A stretch of DNA of 64,000 bases from Treponema parvum. GTDB taxonomy: Bacteria; Spirochaetota; Spirochaetia; Treponematales; Treponemataceae. Every line of letters begins with the position of its first letter. The stretch's first letter is position 1. The position numbers and the translations under genes were made by a program. The stretch lies in assembly GCF_017893965.1 (NCBI RefSeq), contig NZ_CP054142.1:310001-374000 (forward strand), given 5' to 3'. This document shows, piece after piece, positions 56,579 through 64,000 of the stretch. The notes below the pieces were generated by a model. It ran no database searches. It was not told the origin of the DNA and saw only the letters and a list, made by a program, of their open reading frames with translations.

Positions 56579-56589
56579 GCTTGATCTGA

Positions 56590-56632
56590 CCGGCGCTCTT
56601 AGGGCTTTGCAGTTTTAAGGCGCCGGTTTTTT
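56590..56632 (+). terminator. Rho-independent terminator after tkt
   Basis: CCGGCGC (56590-56596) pairs with GCGCCGG (56620-56626), followed by six T. Confidence 0.75.
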
Positions 56633-56644
56633 GATTTTCCGCGT

Positions 56645-57631
56645 TTAGCCGGATTTTTGTTTGCCGGAAGTTCCTATGATACGGACTGCGACGAACAAGA
56701 GGCTCGCCGCCATCATGATAAGGCATAAGATTTGCCCCGTAGACAAATTCATAAGAGACGTGTTCAGATAAATAGGCGCGTTGCTTTCTTTCATTATGCG
56801 GTATCCCAAATCCGCATCGGGTTCTCGAAAATACTCTATCACAAATCGAACGGCGCCGTAGCCGAATGTATAAACGGCCGCTAAAAATCCGTCAAAAAGT
56901 TTTTTCTTTCGCAAAGCCCATATAACCGCCCAAAGAATCAGCCCTTCAAAAAAAGCTTCGTAAAGCTGGCTCGGGTGACGCGGCAGGTTTACAAGGTTTG
57001 ACGCCGCCGTAAGATCAAGTCCCGCTTTTTGCGCAAAATCCTGTAACCAATCGAGTGATTTTGAAAATCTTTGGGCGTGCGGAAAAACAACTCCCCACGG
57101 CATTGTCGTAATGCGCCCGTATAATTCGCCGTTTAAAAAATTGCCCAATCGTCCGAAAGTGTATCCGGCCGGGATCACGCAAGATGCGGCGTCGGCCCAC
57201 CTTAGAACCGGCTTTTTTTTTCGGACACACCAAAAAACGGAGCCTAAAAGCGCTCCTATAAATCCTCCGTGGTAAGACATTCCTGCCAGTCCCGTAAAAT
57301 TTCCGTTTTCGGAAAAAGGCCAAAAAATAAGCCACGGTTTAGACCAATATAATCCGCTTGTGTCATAGACTAGCGTAGAAAAAACACGGGCGCCTATTAA
57401 AAGGAACAGAATGACGGTAGTGAAAAATGAAAAAATATCTTCCTCGCTTACCTTGTATTCTTGAGTATCCAAAAAGCCTTCTTTTACCAATCTTTTAAAA
57501 AGAGTGTAAGCGACAAAAAACGCTACTATGTACATCAGTCCGTACCAACGTATGAGTCCGAGCACCGGTATTCCGGGAAAAATTTCCGGATGCAGCCATG
57601 AGGGGTATGTGATCGAAAGAGGCAAATACAT
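56645..57631 (-). CDS. lgt: Prolipoprotein diacylglyceryl transferase
   Basis: 328 residues, integral membrane protein with about seven transmembrane segments. Signatures: the HGGFIGALLG motif (catalytic His region) and GYTFGRLGNFLNGELYGRIT, then RHPSQLYEAFFEGLILWAVI. Lgt moves diacylglycerol from phosphatidylglycerol to lipobox cysteines, so it modifies lipoproteins such as the TPR protein and LivK here. The ATG lies 2 bp after the stop of the MinD/ParA-like gene, so the two are probably co-transcribed. Confidence 0.96.
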   Translation of the reverse strand: MYLPLSITYPSWLHPEIFPGIPVLGLIRWYGLMYIVAFFVAYTLFKRLVKEGFLDTQEYKVSEEDIFSFFTTVILFLLIGARVFSTLVYDTSGLYWSKPWLIFWPFSENGNFTGLAGMSYHGGFIGALLGSVFWCVRKKKPVLRWADAASCVIPAGYTFGRLGNFLNGELYGRITTMPWGVVFPHAQRFSKSLDWLQDFAQKAGLDLTAASNLVNLPRHPSQLYEAFFEGLILWAVIWALRKKKLFDGFLAAVYTFGYGAVRFVIEYFREPDADLGYRIMKESNAPIYLNTSLMNLSTGQILCLIMMAASLLFVAVRIIGTSGKQKSG

Positions 57632-57633
57632 TT

Positions 57634-58785
57634 TTACACCTTAAAGCCTTGTTCGGCAGCCTTTACAAGTTTTGATTTTAGAAGAATATTTTCTTTTTTT
57701 AATTGCGTCATGTCGAATTGAAGAGTCTTTATCATTTCCGAAAGTTCGCCTGTGGAAAAAGTTCCTCCGCCTATGAGATCTTGAAGGCTTTCCATTTTTT
57801 GCGTGTAATCTTCTTCGGCTTCTTCGCTTATGGCATTGAAGGAATCGTTTTGATCTCCTCCTTCGCCTGAACTGAGGTCGGCATCAAAACTGACCGTTTC
57901 GGACGTTATTATTTTTTCCGCAATTCTGGAAATCCCTTGAGAAAGGATGCTTTGCGGTTTATAAATTATCACCGGCAGCCTTGAAGAAAGCGCCTTGTCC
58001 TGATAGGCGTCGCGGTACATCACGCCCAAATACTCTATATCGAGTCCGAGGTACTGTGTACAGGATCTTCTTATTTTCAGAGCCTTTTCCGTATCTTTAG
58101 GATCGTCTATCATATTGATTATAAGGCGCGGACAGAATTTTTCCATGCGGCGCTTAAGAATGACGGTGTTTTCCGCGTCGACATTGCCTAGTTCCTCTAT
58201 CATTTTAGGGATATAAAGCCGCTGCATCGACTGAGAAGTCTTTTTTAGCTTATTAAGCCACTTGCGTCCCGGAGAACCGTTTTTAAAAGTCGAATTTATC
58301 AGTTTAAATACCGCATTTTTCAAAAAAAGGTATGCGTTTAGAGTTGCCGTAACCGTGGGAGCCGTCACGACGATACCCTGCGGAGAAAGCAAGAACATGT
58401 CAAGTATGATTGAATGCGTTCCCGCTCCCAAGTCAAGCACGAGGTAATCGGCCTTTATATTCAGCAAGTTTGAAATGAGTTTGCGTTTTGTTTCCAGTCC
58501 CAGCGATGAAAGACCCGGAATTTCACTGTCGCCGGCGATAAAATTGAGGTTGGCGTAATCGGTAACGGTAATTATGCCGTCAAAATCGCTGCGTTCCGAA
58601 ATCCACGTGCCGATCCCCGTTTTCGGAGAACTCTGACCGAGTACAAGGTGAAGATTCGATGCGCCGAGATCCAGGTCTGCAAGAACGACTTTCTTGCCGG
58701 ACTGAGCAAGCGCGATGGCCATGTTCGCCGACAAAAGGCTTTTTCCGACGCCGCCTTTTCCGCTTGCAACAGGTATGATTTGCAT
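57634..58785 (-). CDS. MinD/ParA-family (FlhG-like) P-loop ATPase
   Basis: 383 residues. Deviant Walker A IPVASGKGGVGKSLLSANMA at the start, then VVLADLDLGASNLHLVLG (switch) and YLVLDLGAGTHSIILDMFLL. An insertion of about 60 residues near 165-225 and a C-terminal coiled-coil-like tail (KTLQFDMTQLKKENILLKS) distinguish it from plain MinD. Related proteins position division sites, chromosomes or flagella; the role here is not shown. The ATG at 58783-58785 is chosen because it starts the Walker A strand; it has no ribosome binding site and a promoter ends 6 nt before it. Confidence 0.8.
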   Translation of the reverse strand: MQIIPVASGKGGVGKSLLSANMAIALAQSGKKVVLADLDLGASNLHLVLGQSSPKTGIGTWISERSDFDGIITVTDYANLNFIAGDSEIPGLSSLGLETKRKLISNLLNIKADYLVLDLGAGTHSIILDMFLLSPQGIVVTAPTVTATLNAYLFLKNAVFKLINSTFKNGSPGRKWLNKLKKTSQSMQRLYIPKMIEELGNVDAENTVILKRRMEKFCPRLIINMIDDPKDTEKALKIRRSCTQYLGLDIEYLGVMYRDAYQDKALSSRLPVIIYKPQSILSQGISRIAEKIITSETVSFDADLSSGEGGDQNDSFNAISEEAEEDYTQKMESLQDLIGGGTFSTGELSEMIKTLQFDMTQLKKENILLKSKLVKAAEQGFKV

Positions 58786-58791
58786 AAAAGC

Positions 58792-58821
58792 AGTATAACA
58801 TAATATCGCTTGCCTTGACAA
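58792..58821 (-). promoter_or_regulatory. Promoter of the MinD/ParA-like gene (leaderless type)
   Basis: Minus strand: TTGTCA (58816-58821), 18-bp spacer, TATACT (58792-58797), then 6 nt to the ATG. Each box matches five of six consensus bases. Its -35 box overlaps the -35 box of the ctpA promoter on the other strand. Confidence 0.6.
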
Positions 58822-58842
58822 ATCCTTTACGTAACATAAAAT
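58815..58842 (+). promoter_or_regulatory. Promoter of ctpA (leaderless type)
   Basis: TTGACA (58815-58820), 16-bp spacer, TAAAAT (58837-58842), then 7 nt to the ATG at 58850. No ribosome binding site follows, so the transcript likely starts at the start codon. The -35 box is shared with the divergent promoter. Confidence 0.6.
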
Positions 58843-58849
58843 AACTTAT

Positions 58850-60331
58850 ATGGACAATAAAATTTTAAGACGCTTCGTAGGCGCCGTTTACTTCGCTTTA
58901 CTGCTTTTGATATCTTCTCAGTGCTTTACTCAATCTGCGGCTGTATCGGCTTCTGAAGCTTCGGGTCAGACGAATGAGTATTTAAGGCGTATAAAAAACG
59001 CTTTGAAATTTGTCGATCAAAACTATGTGGATGAAATAGATCCGAAAATATTATACGAAGGCGCCATAAAAGGAATGATGAATGCGCTTGAAGACCCGTA
59101 TTCGATTTATCTTGACAGCAATTCCGTGCGGGAGCTTGCCGATACCACTGTAGGAAAATTCGGAGGAGTCGGACTTTCCATAACAAAGATCGTCTCAAAT
59201 TCTCCTGAAAAACCGGCGTATGTCGAAGTTGTGTCGCCGATAGAAAACACGCCCGGCTCCAAAGCGGGAATTCATGCAGGAGACCTTATCACCGCAATAG
59301 ACGGACTTTCTACAGTCGATATGACAATGAATGAGGTTCTGCTTCACCTGCGCGGCAAGGTAGGAGATCCTGTAGAAGTTTCATTTTTGCGCGGCAAAAA
59401 CATGAATTTTACGAAGACTCTGGTACGAGAGCTTATAGAAGTTCCTACCGTAAAATATGCTATGATAAATTCCTTGGGTTATCTTAAGCTCATCGAATTC
59501 ACGCCCGAAACCGCAAAGCGGGCTGAAGAAGGTTTGAATGAATTTAAAAAGAACGACTTTAAAGGCCTGATAATAGATCTGCGAAACAATCCGGGAGGAC
59601 TTATCACAAGCGCCGTCGATGTAGCGGATAAATTTATAGATAACGGAGTAATAGTTTCTACTAAAAGTCGCGTTCCTTATGATACTTACGAATATACGGC
59701 GAGCCGCATAAAGACTACAATGCCCAAAGACATTCCTATCGTGGTTCTTATTAACAAGGGGTCCGCCAGCGCTTCCGAAATCCTCGCCGGCGCGCTCAAA
59801 GACTATCATTTGGCCTATCTTGTGGGACAAAATACTTACGGTAAGGGATCCGTCCAACAGGTGATACAATTGGGTTATGTTGACGGCTGCAAGGTAACGG
59901 TTGCTCGCTATTATACGCCGAGCGACACGAATATCGACAAGATCGGCATTCCTCCCGACCGCGAAGTATTGCACCCTGAGCTCACGGAAGAAGAAGAGAA
60001 AAATTTTTCCGAAATGATGAAAGATAATACAGTCGCCAAGTATGTCGAATCTCATCCCGATATGTCCGAAAACGACATAGCTTCTTATGCGAATGTTTTG
60101 TATAAAAAATATCCGTTTGACATACGTACCATGCGGCGAATTATACGTATGGAAGTTTACCGCACAAAGGGAATGCCCGCATACGATCTTGATTATGACA
60201 TTCAGCTTAACGAAGCTATCGGTATTTTGGAAAAAGAAAATTTCCGGGAGTTGATGCGGTCTTCAAAAACTCTAAAAGAATTGCAGGAGGCTGCTTCCGA
60301 AAAAGGAATAGCCCAAAGCGCAAAGGAATGA
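58850..60331 (+). CDS. ctpA: Carboxyl-terminal processing protease (S41)
   Basis: 493 residues. N-terminal signal or anchor segment (about 8-27), a PDZ domain near 110-190 (GVGLSITKIV, SPIENTPGSKAGIHAGDLIT), and the S41 protease core with LIIDLRNNPGGLITSAVDVA and the catalytic Ser-Lys pair in NKGSASASEILAGALK and GQNTYGKGSVQQ. It trims C-termini of exported proteins in the periplasm. The last 100 residues are a helical extension. First gene of a four-gene run; overlaps rsmE by 4 bp. Confidence 0.95.
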   Translation: MDNKILRRFVGAVYFALLLLISSQCFTQSAAVSASEASGQTNEYLRRIKNALKFVDQNYVDEIDPKILYEGAIKGMMNALEDPYSIYLDSNSVRELADTTVGKFGGVGLSITKIVSNSPEKPAYVEVVSPIENTPGSKAGIHAGDLITAIDGLSTVDMTMNEVLLHLRGKVGDPVEVSFLRGKNMNFTKTLVRELIEVPTVKYAMINSLGYLKLIEFTPETAKRAEEGLNEFKKNDFKGLIIDLRNNPGGLITSAVDVADKFIDNGVIVSTKSRVPYDTYEYTASRIKTTMPKDIPIVVLINKGSASASEILAGALKDYHLAYLVGQNTYGKGSVQQVIQLGYVDGCKVTVARYYTPSDTNIDKIGIPPDREVLHPELTEEEEKNFSEMMKDNTVAKYVESHPDMSENDIASYANVLYKKYPFDIRTMRRIIRMEVYRTKGMPAYDLDYDIQLNEAIGILEKENFRELMRSSKTLKELQEAASEKGIAQSAKE

Positions 60332-61170
60332 GACAGTTTATAGCTTCCGTTTCTGTCGATCCGCACGGAATTTTACGCATAGAAGGAAAGGATTACCGCT
60401 ATTTTAAACAAGTTCTACGTGTAAAAAAAGGAGATCTCGTATCCGTGCGGCTTACGAATGGAGATCTTCAAGACATGAAAGTGTGCGGCATATATGAAAA
60501 TAAAAGATTCCTTGAATTGAAGGCGTGCGACGAGGGAAAAAACATTACGCGCGGAACTCAGGCGTCCTTAATCGAAGATTTTCAGGCGGAGTATTGGCTT
60601 TTTCAGTTTATTGCACGGCCGCAAAAAATGGATATAATTATAAGACAGGCTACGGAATGCGGCGTAGCGCGTATAGTACCCGTAATAGGCGAATATACGC
60701 AAAAAGCCGGAACGTTTTTTAACGCATCGCGCAGAGAAAGGATATTGCGTATAATAAAAGATGCCCGCCAGCAAAGCGGTTCCCCTGTGAACACCGTCTT
60801 TGAAAATCCGTGCGGTTTGGACGAGGCTGTAGGTCTGTGGCAACAAAGATCCGCCGAAGTAAAAAACAGCGCGGCCTTTGCGCTTACGGAACAAACTTAT
60901 GACACGCTTGGAATGGACTATGCCGTATTGGGTTTTTATGACAGCACGGGAAGATCGCCCCTGCCGCGCGGCGAGAATTGCGAGGATCGGCGGATAAGAC
61001 TTGCGGGGCTTGCAGTAGGCTGTGAAGGCGGAATAAGCCCCTCCGAAATGTCTTTTTTGAAAGAAAACGGTTTTATACCGGTTCATTTTCGAACAAATAT
61101 TTTAAGATGCGAGACGGCCGCCTTGTACGGAATTGCAGTCTTGCAAAATTTAGTGACAGGAAAAAACTGA
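60328..61170 (+). CDS. rsmE: 16S rRNA (uracil-1498-N3)-methyltransferase RsmE
   Basis: 280 residues, a little longer than E. coli RsmE (243). N-terminal PUA-like domain (YRYFKQVLRVKKGDLVSV), central RPQKMDIIIRQATECGVARI, and SPOUT knot LAVGCEGGISPSEMSFLKEN with LRCETAALYGIAVLQN. It methylates U1498 of 16S rRNA. Residues about 165-215 contain an extra low-conservation loop. The start ATG overlaps the ctpA stop (ATGA). Confidence 0.92.
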   Translation: MRQFIASVSVDPHGILRIEGKDYRYFKQVLRVKKGDLVSVRLTNGDLQDMKVCGIYENKRFLELKACDEGKNITRGTQASLIEDFQAEYWLFQFIARPQKMDIIIRQATECGVARIVPVIGEYTQKAGTFFNASRRERILRIIKDARQQSGSPVNTVFENPCGLDEAVGLWQQRSAEVKNSAAFALTEQTYDTLGMDYAVLGFYDSTGRSPLPRGENCEDRRIRLAGLAVGCEGGISPSEMSFLKENGFIPVHFRTNILRCETAALYGIAVLQNLVTGKN

Positions 61171-61910
61171 TGTCTTTACAGCGTATAGAAATTTTGGGAG
61201 TGCCGGTAGACGTTTGCCGTCCGGAAGAAATGGAAGGGAACATTCTTGAACTTTTAGCAAAACCCGGTACTAAACAGATAGTGTTTTTGTCGGTTTGGAA
61301 TTTATTAAAGGCGCGCGGTCAAAACGATTATGCAGAATGCGTTCGAAATGCGGATCTCGTTATTCCCGTTTCAAAAAGCATACTGCGCGCTGCGGAATTT
61401 CTTAAAAAGCCCGTTCCTGTAAGATATAATCCTTTTACGGCGCTCATAGAAATTCTTTCCATACTTGAAATTCACTATAAGACATTGTTTTTGCTCGGCG
61501 GGTACAAAAAACAACTTGACGATGCGGAAAACAATGTGCGTTCAACGTTCCCCAAACTTCACATAGTGGGCCGCTGTGCAGGGAAATATACCGAAACCTT
61601 TGAAAAAGACGTAGTCCAGGCCGTATTTAAAGCTTCTCCGTCGCTTGCTCTTTTGTGCAGCGGCATAAAAGAAAAAGACGTATGGGCTTACCGCCGCAGG
61701 AATCAGTTTTCTTCAAGCATATTCTTGTATTACAAAGACGCGATAGGAATATTTTCAAAAAGGCTAAAGCGCATAAGTGACGACGCATTTGATAAAGGTT
61801 TTGAGATATTTCATGAAATTTTACATAATCCGTTAAAATTATTTCTTGTTTTTCCCTTTTTATGGTTTACAATACTGCTTGTCTGGTATCGATTGAAGCC
61901 GAAAAAGTAA
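61170..61910 (+). CDS. WecG/TagA/CpsF-family glycosyltransferase
   Basis: 246 residues. The GT26 family is recognised from RIEILGVPVDVCRPEEMEGN at the start, FLSVWNLLKARGQNDYAECV, the TLFLLGGYKKQLDDAENNVR segment and LALLCSGIKEKDVWAYRRR. The usual DGxG sugar site is not standard here (NADLVIPVSKSILRAAEFL). The C-terminal 25 residues are hydrophobic (LFLVFPFLWFTILLVWY) and may fix it to the membrane. The likely role is sugar transfer for a cell-surface glycan. ATG at 61170 shares a base with the rsmE stop; GACAGG is upstream. Confidence 0.82.
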   Translation: MSLQRIEILGVPVDVCRPEEMEGNILELLAKPGTKQIVFLSVWNLLKARGQNDYAECVRNADLVIPVSKSILRAAEFLKKPVPVRYNPFTALIEILSILEIHYKTLFLLGGYKKQLDDAENNVRSTFPKLHIVGRCAGKYTETFEKDVVQAVFKASPSLALLCSGIKEKDVWAYRRRNQFSSSIFLYYKDAIGIFSKRLKRISDDAFDKGFEIFHEILHNPLKLFLVFPFLWFTILLVWYRLKPKK

Positions 61911-61933
61911 GGAGGATTGAAAGGGGGAAAAAT

Positions 61934-63100
61934 ATGCTTTCCGCTGTTTTATCCAGTGAAATACATGTTTATACTGCGCGGCCTGAGATTGCAAATTTTT
62001 TCAGGAGGCGCCTTTACGCAGGTACGGAAGTGCATTTTTATTCGGATCCTAAATTTATAAATGCACCTTTGTTTTCCGACATTTCCGGCTCGCGCGGCAG
62101 ACGGCGGAATGCCTTATTTATAGATCCCCAAATAGCGGATAAGGCGGTTTTAAATAAAATACAAACTTCGTTTTATCAAGAAGACCGAGTGAAAAAAAAT
62201 ACGCATTTTATAATGCCTCAGGATGAAGTTTTGTCTTTTTTACAGTCTACGGAAAATCCCGACGCTTCGGTTATTCCGCTTCCCTGCGACGAGGATATTC
62301 TTTTGCGATCCGGTAAAAATCCGCCGGAATATGATCCTGCCGAATCCGTAGAACTTTCCGATTTTGAGAATTTCATACTCTCGGAAATTATAGGCGGATC
62401 TCCTGCCGCAAAAAAATTGAAATTCCAGCTGGCATTGGCGGCGCGCTCGGATTTGCCGGTCATCTTTTTAGGGGAACCGGGAACGGGTAAAAGTTTTGCT
62501 GCTTCGTTTATTCATAGATTATCCAAACGCAGAAAATCTCTTTTTTGCGTGCTCGATATGGGAACGCTGTCTGAAAATTTAGCCGATACCGAATTGTTCG
62601 GGTCGAGGCACGGAGCTTTTACGGGCGCCGTAGATTCTTCGGGGCTTTTGCTTTTGTCCGACGGAGGAACACTTTTTTTGGATGAGATAGCCAACACGCC
62701 TCTTTCAGTGCAGGCTAAGCTTTTAAGATTTTTGGAAACAGGCGCTTTTCGTCCCGTTGGAGCGGTAAAAGAAAATACGGTAAATTCACGGCTGATTTTT
62801 GCGACGAACGCGGATCTTCAGTCGCTCATAGAACAAAAATTATTTCGGGAAGATCTTTACGACAGAATAAACGTTTTTCCGATACGCTTAAGGCCGCTTC
62901 GCGAACGTGTCGAAGACATAGCTCCCCTTGCTGAAAATTTTTTAAGCAAAAATTCCTGCCGTATTTCCGATGCGGCGCTTTCACTTTTAGAGTCTTACGA
63001 TTGGCCCGGTAATGTCCGCCAGCTCATGCACTGCCTTTCCCGAGCGATGGTTTTTTGCCGAGACAAGCTTATCGATGCGGACGATATTTTATTCGATTGA
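61934..63100 (+). CDS. Sigma-54 interacting AAA+ protein without DNA-binding domain
   Basis: 388 residues. The N-terminal 150 residues are not a standard receiver domain (no conserved Asp/Lys set visible). The AAA+ domain follows: Walker A FLGEPGTGKSFAASFIHRLS, the sigma-54 loop HGAFTGAVD (GAFTGA intact), Walker B GGTLFLDEIAN and sensor II region DYDWPGNVRQL-like YDWPGNVRQLMHCL. The protein stops soon after, without the Fis-type helix-turn-helix. Such proteins activate sigma-54 polymerase from solution or act through partners. ATG at 61934 follows AAGGGGG; upstream frame overlaps the glycosyltransferase. Confidence 0.85.
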   Translation: MLSAVLSSEIHVYTARPEIANFFRRRLYAGTEVHFYSDPKFINAPLFSDISGSRGRRRNALFIDPQIADKAVLNKIQTSFYQEDRVKKNTHFIMPQDEVLSFLQSTENPDASVIPLPCDEDILLRSGKNPPEYDPAESVELSDFENFILSEIIGGSPAAKKLKFQLALAARSDLPVIFLGEPGTGKSFAASFIHRLSKRRKSLFCVLDMGTLSENLADTELFGSRHGAFTGAVDSSGLLLLSDGGTLFLDEIANTPLSVQAKLLRFLETGAFRPVGAVKENTVNSRLIFATNADLQSLIEQKLFREDLYDRINVFPIRLRPLRERVEDIAPLAENFLSKNSCRISDAALSLLESYDWPGNVRQLMHCLSRAMVFCRDKLIDADDILFD

Positions 63101-63138
63101 TCTTAATGCACATTTATCGGCGGTTCAGGGAATGGTAG

Positions 63139-63199
63139 AATGCGATGTTTTAACTCGCGATAATACAGCGAGTTAAAGCTCGTCGGCATCTCGAAAAAA
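63139..63199 (+). repeat. Intergenic repeat element, copy D (5' part)
   Basis: AATGCGATGTTTTAACTCGCG … GGCATCTCGAAAAAA. It has a perfect ten-pair stem TTTAACTCGC/GCGAGTTAAA, longer than in copy A. The 3' third of the element is missing; unrelated sequence begins at 63200. Confidence 0.7.
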
Positions 63200-63328
63200 C
63201 ACACAAAGACAAGCAAAGTCGGATGGAACATAAGCGGAGCTGTAAGCTATGATGAGAAGAGGATAACCGTTGCTGAAAGGCGAATGCACTTTGTAGAAGG
63301 GGAAAAATATAGAATCTATAAACATTAG
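63200..63328 (+). pseudogene. Possible 3' fragment of a lost gene
   Basis: The frame ending in TAG at 63326-63328 is open for about 50 codons upstream, back into the repeat, with plausible composition (SYDEKRITVAERRMHFVEGE near its end) but no usable start or ribosome binding site for most of its length. I do not recognise the protein. It may be a remnant left where the repeat copy is truncated, or chance. Confidence 0.3.
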
Positions 63329-63358
63329 CGGAAAAACAGATCAACACGACGCGACGGC

Positions 63359-63387
63359 TTGCTAACAATGCGCATAGTGTGTATACT
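63359..63387 (+). promoter_or_regulatory. Promoter of hicAB
   Basis: TTGCTA (63359-63364), 17-bp spacer, TATACT (63382-63387), 15 nt before the hicA ATG. HicB commonly represses this type of promoter. Confidence 0.6.
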
Positions 63388-63402
63388 ATAAATAGAGATG
63401 AG

Positions 63403-63585
63403 ATGACGGTAAAAGAGATAGAAAAAATACTCAAGGCTGACGGGTGGTATTTTGTTACAGCAAAGGGCTCTCACAATCAATATAAACATAGTGTAAAATC
63501 CGGAAAAGTTACGGTACCGAATCATAAAGGGGATATACCCATCGGAACGGTAAAAGCAATCCTAAAGCAGGCGGGATTGAAATAA
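63403..63585 (+). CDS. hicA: HicA-type toxin (mRNA interferase)
   Basis: 60 residues, typical HicA length. Double-stranded-RNA-binding-like fold: MTVKEIEKILKADGWYFVTA, the conserved GSHNQYKH with the catalytic His, and VPNHKGDIPIGTVKAILKQA. HicA cuts mRNA. ATG at 63403 follows GAGATGAG; eight upstream in-frame codons cover the promoter. The antitoxin gene starts 21 bp downstream. Confidence 0.92.
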   Translation: MTVKEIEKILKADGWYFVTAKGSHNQYKHSVKSGKVTVPNHKGDIPIGTVKAILKQAGLK

Positions 63586-63605
63586 GCATAACGGAGGAAA
63601 AGAAC

Positions 63606-64000
63606 ATGAAATTAGCATATCCGGCGATTATAACATACTGTGAAGAAGATACCAGTTATAGTGTGGAATTTCCCGATTTGAAAGGATGTGTTTCTGGAGG
63701 GTTTTCTCTTATCGAGGCGATAGAGATGGGCATAGATGCGGCTTCAGGATGGATACTGACGGAGATGGAGGAGGGAGAAAGCATACCGAAAGCAAGCGAT
63801 CCGGCAAAAATAAAATTAACAGATGATAAGAGTTTTATAACTATACTTATATTGGATATGGATTCATATAGTGAAAAGTATTCAAGTAAATCCATAAGAA
63901 AAAATATAACGCTTCCGAAATGGGTAAATACGCTTGCAGAGAAAAATCATGTGAATTTTTCACAATTATTGCAGAACACGATAGTAGAAAAATATATAGG
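63606..64000 (+). CDS. hicB: HicB-type antitoxin (cut by window end)
   Basis: 131 codons visible, no stop reached. The start MKLAYPAIITYCEEDTSYSV, EFPDLKGCVSGGFSLIEAIE and the C-terminal NITLPKWVNTLAEKNHVNFS with an Arc/CopG-like ending match HicB: a partly degenerate RNase H fold followed by a ribbon-helix-helix DNA-binding part. It should bind HicA and autoregulate the promoter. ACGGAGGA precedes the ATG. Confidence 0.92.
   Translation, partial: MKLAYPAIITYCEEDTSYSVEFPDLKGCVSGGFSLIEAIEMGIDAASGWILTEMEEGESIPKASDPAKIKLTDDKSFITILILDMDSYSEKYSSKSIRKNITLPKWVNTLAEKNHVNFSQLLQNTIVEKYI

Larger units (their letters stand above)
63101..63402. other. Region between the AAA+ gene and hicA
   Basis: About 300 bp containing the 5' part of repeat copy D (63139-63199), a short open frame that looks like a gene fragment (63200-63328) and the hicA promoter. 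No intact gene is seen. Confidence 0.5.

Noticed and set aside
1-64000. CRISPR arrays, insertion sequences, prophage or integrase genes
   Set aside because: Looked for regular spacers, transposase motifs and terminal repeats; found none in the window.

Overview
The window reads as a chromosomal segment from a spirochaete, most likely the genus Treponema. Grounds: an uninterrupted secE-nusG-rplKAJL-rpoBC-rpsLG-tuf-S10/spc/alpha ribosomal supercluster without fusA, adk, map, infA or rpsD; relaxed spirochaete-type lipoboxes; an Asn in the RNA polymerase beta subunit at the position that gives spirochaetes natural rifampicin resistance; and several secreted or membrane proteins of treponemal type. 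This is inference from the sequence; I cannot name a species. The DNA has moderate GC, and I see no prophage, transposase, rRNA operon or CRISPR array.

Layout. (1) 1-5257, minus strand: a membrane protein of unknown function, a six-hairpin glycosidase-like protein, an HD-fused exopolyphosphatase and the start of polyphosphate kinase. (2) 5297-12554: a TPR lipoprotein and a TraB-family membrane protein, then radA, a NusG-domain-II protein, serine acetyltransferase (minus), a hairpin-rich non-coding stretch and a glycosyltransferase. (3) 12646-18072: a CHASE2 adenylate/guanylate cyclase divergent from three exported proteins, the last with a FecR domain. (4) 18128-46969: tRNA-Thr, rpmG, tRNA-Trp, secE, nusG, rplK, rplA, rplJ, rplL, rpoB, rpoC, rpsL, rpsG, tuf, then rpsJ through rplQ, and a small zinc-ribbon protein ending in a clear terminator. 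(5) 47109-52104: a complete Liv-type branched-chain amino acid ABC transporter with its own promoter. (6) 52195-56517: a CBS-ACT protein, an unrecognised 480-residue protein and transketolase. (7) 56645-63100: lgt and a MinD/ParA-like ATPase (minus), divergent from ctpA, rsmE, a WecG/TagA-type glycosyltransferase and a sigma-54-type AAA+ protein lacking a DNA-binding domain. (8) 63139-64000: a repeat remnant, an apparent gene fragment and a HicA-HicB toxin-antitoxin pair cut by the window end.

Most of the window is housekeeping. The less ordinary signals lie between genes: a family of about 100-bp intergenic elements (five full or partial copies at 30210-30330, 46554-46654, 47149-47203, 54417-54519 and 63139-63199), all upstream of a plus-strand gene, with linked base changes suggesting alternative RNA stems; a roughly 470-nt non-coding leader before tuf; and several genes with a -10-like box only 6-7 nt before an ATG and no ribosome binding site, including a divergent pair whose -35 boxes overlap. 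All promoter and terminator calls are by eye.
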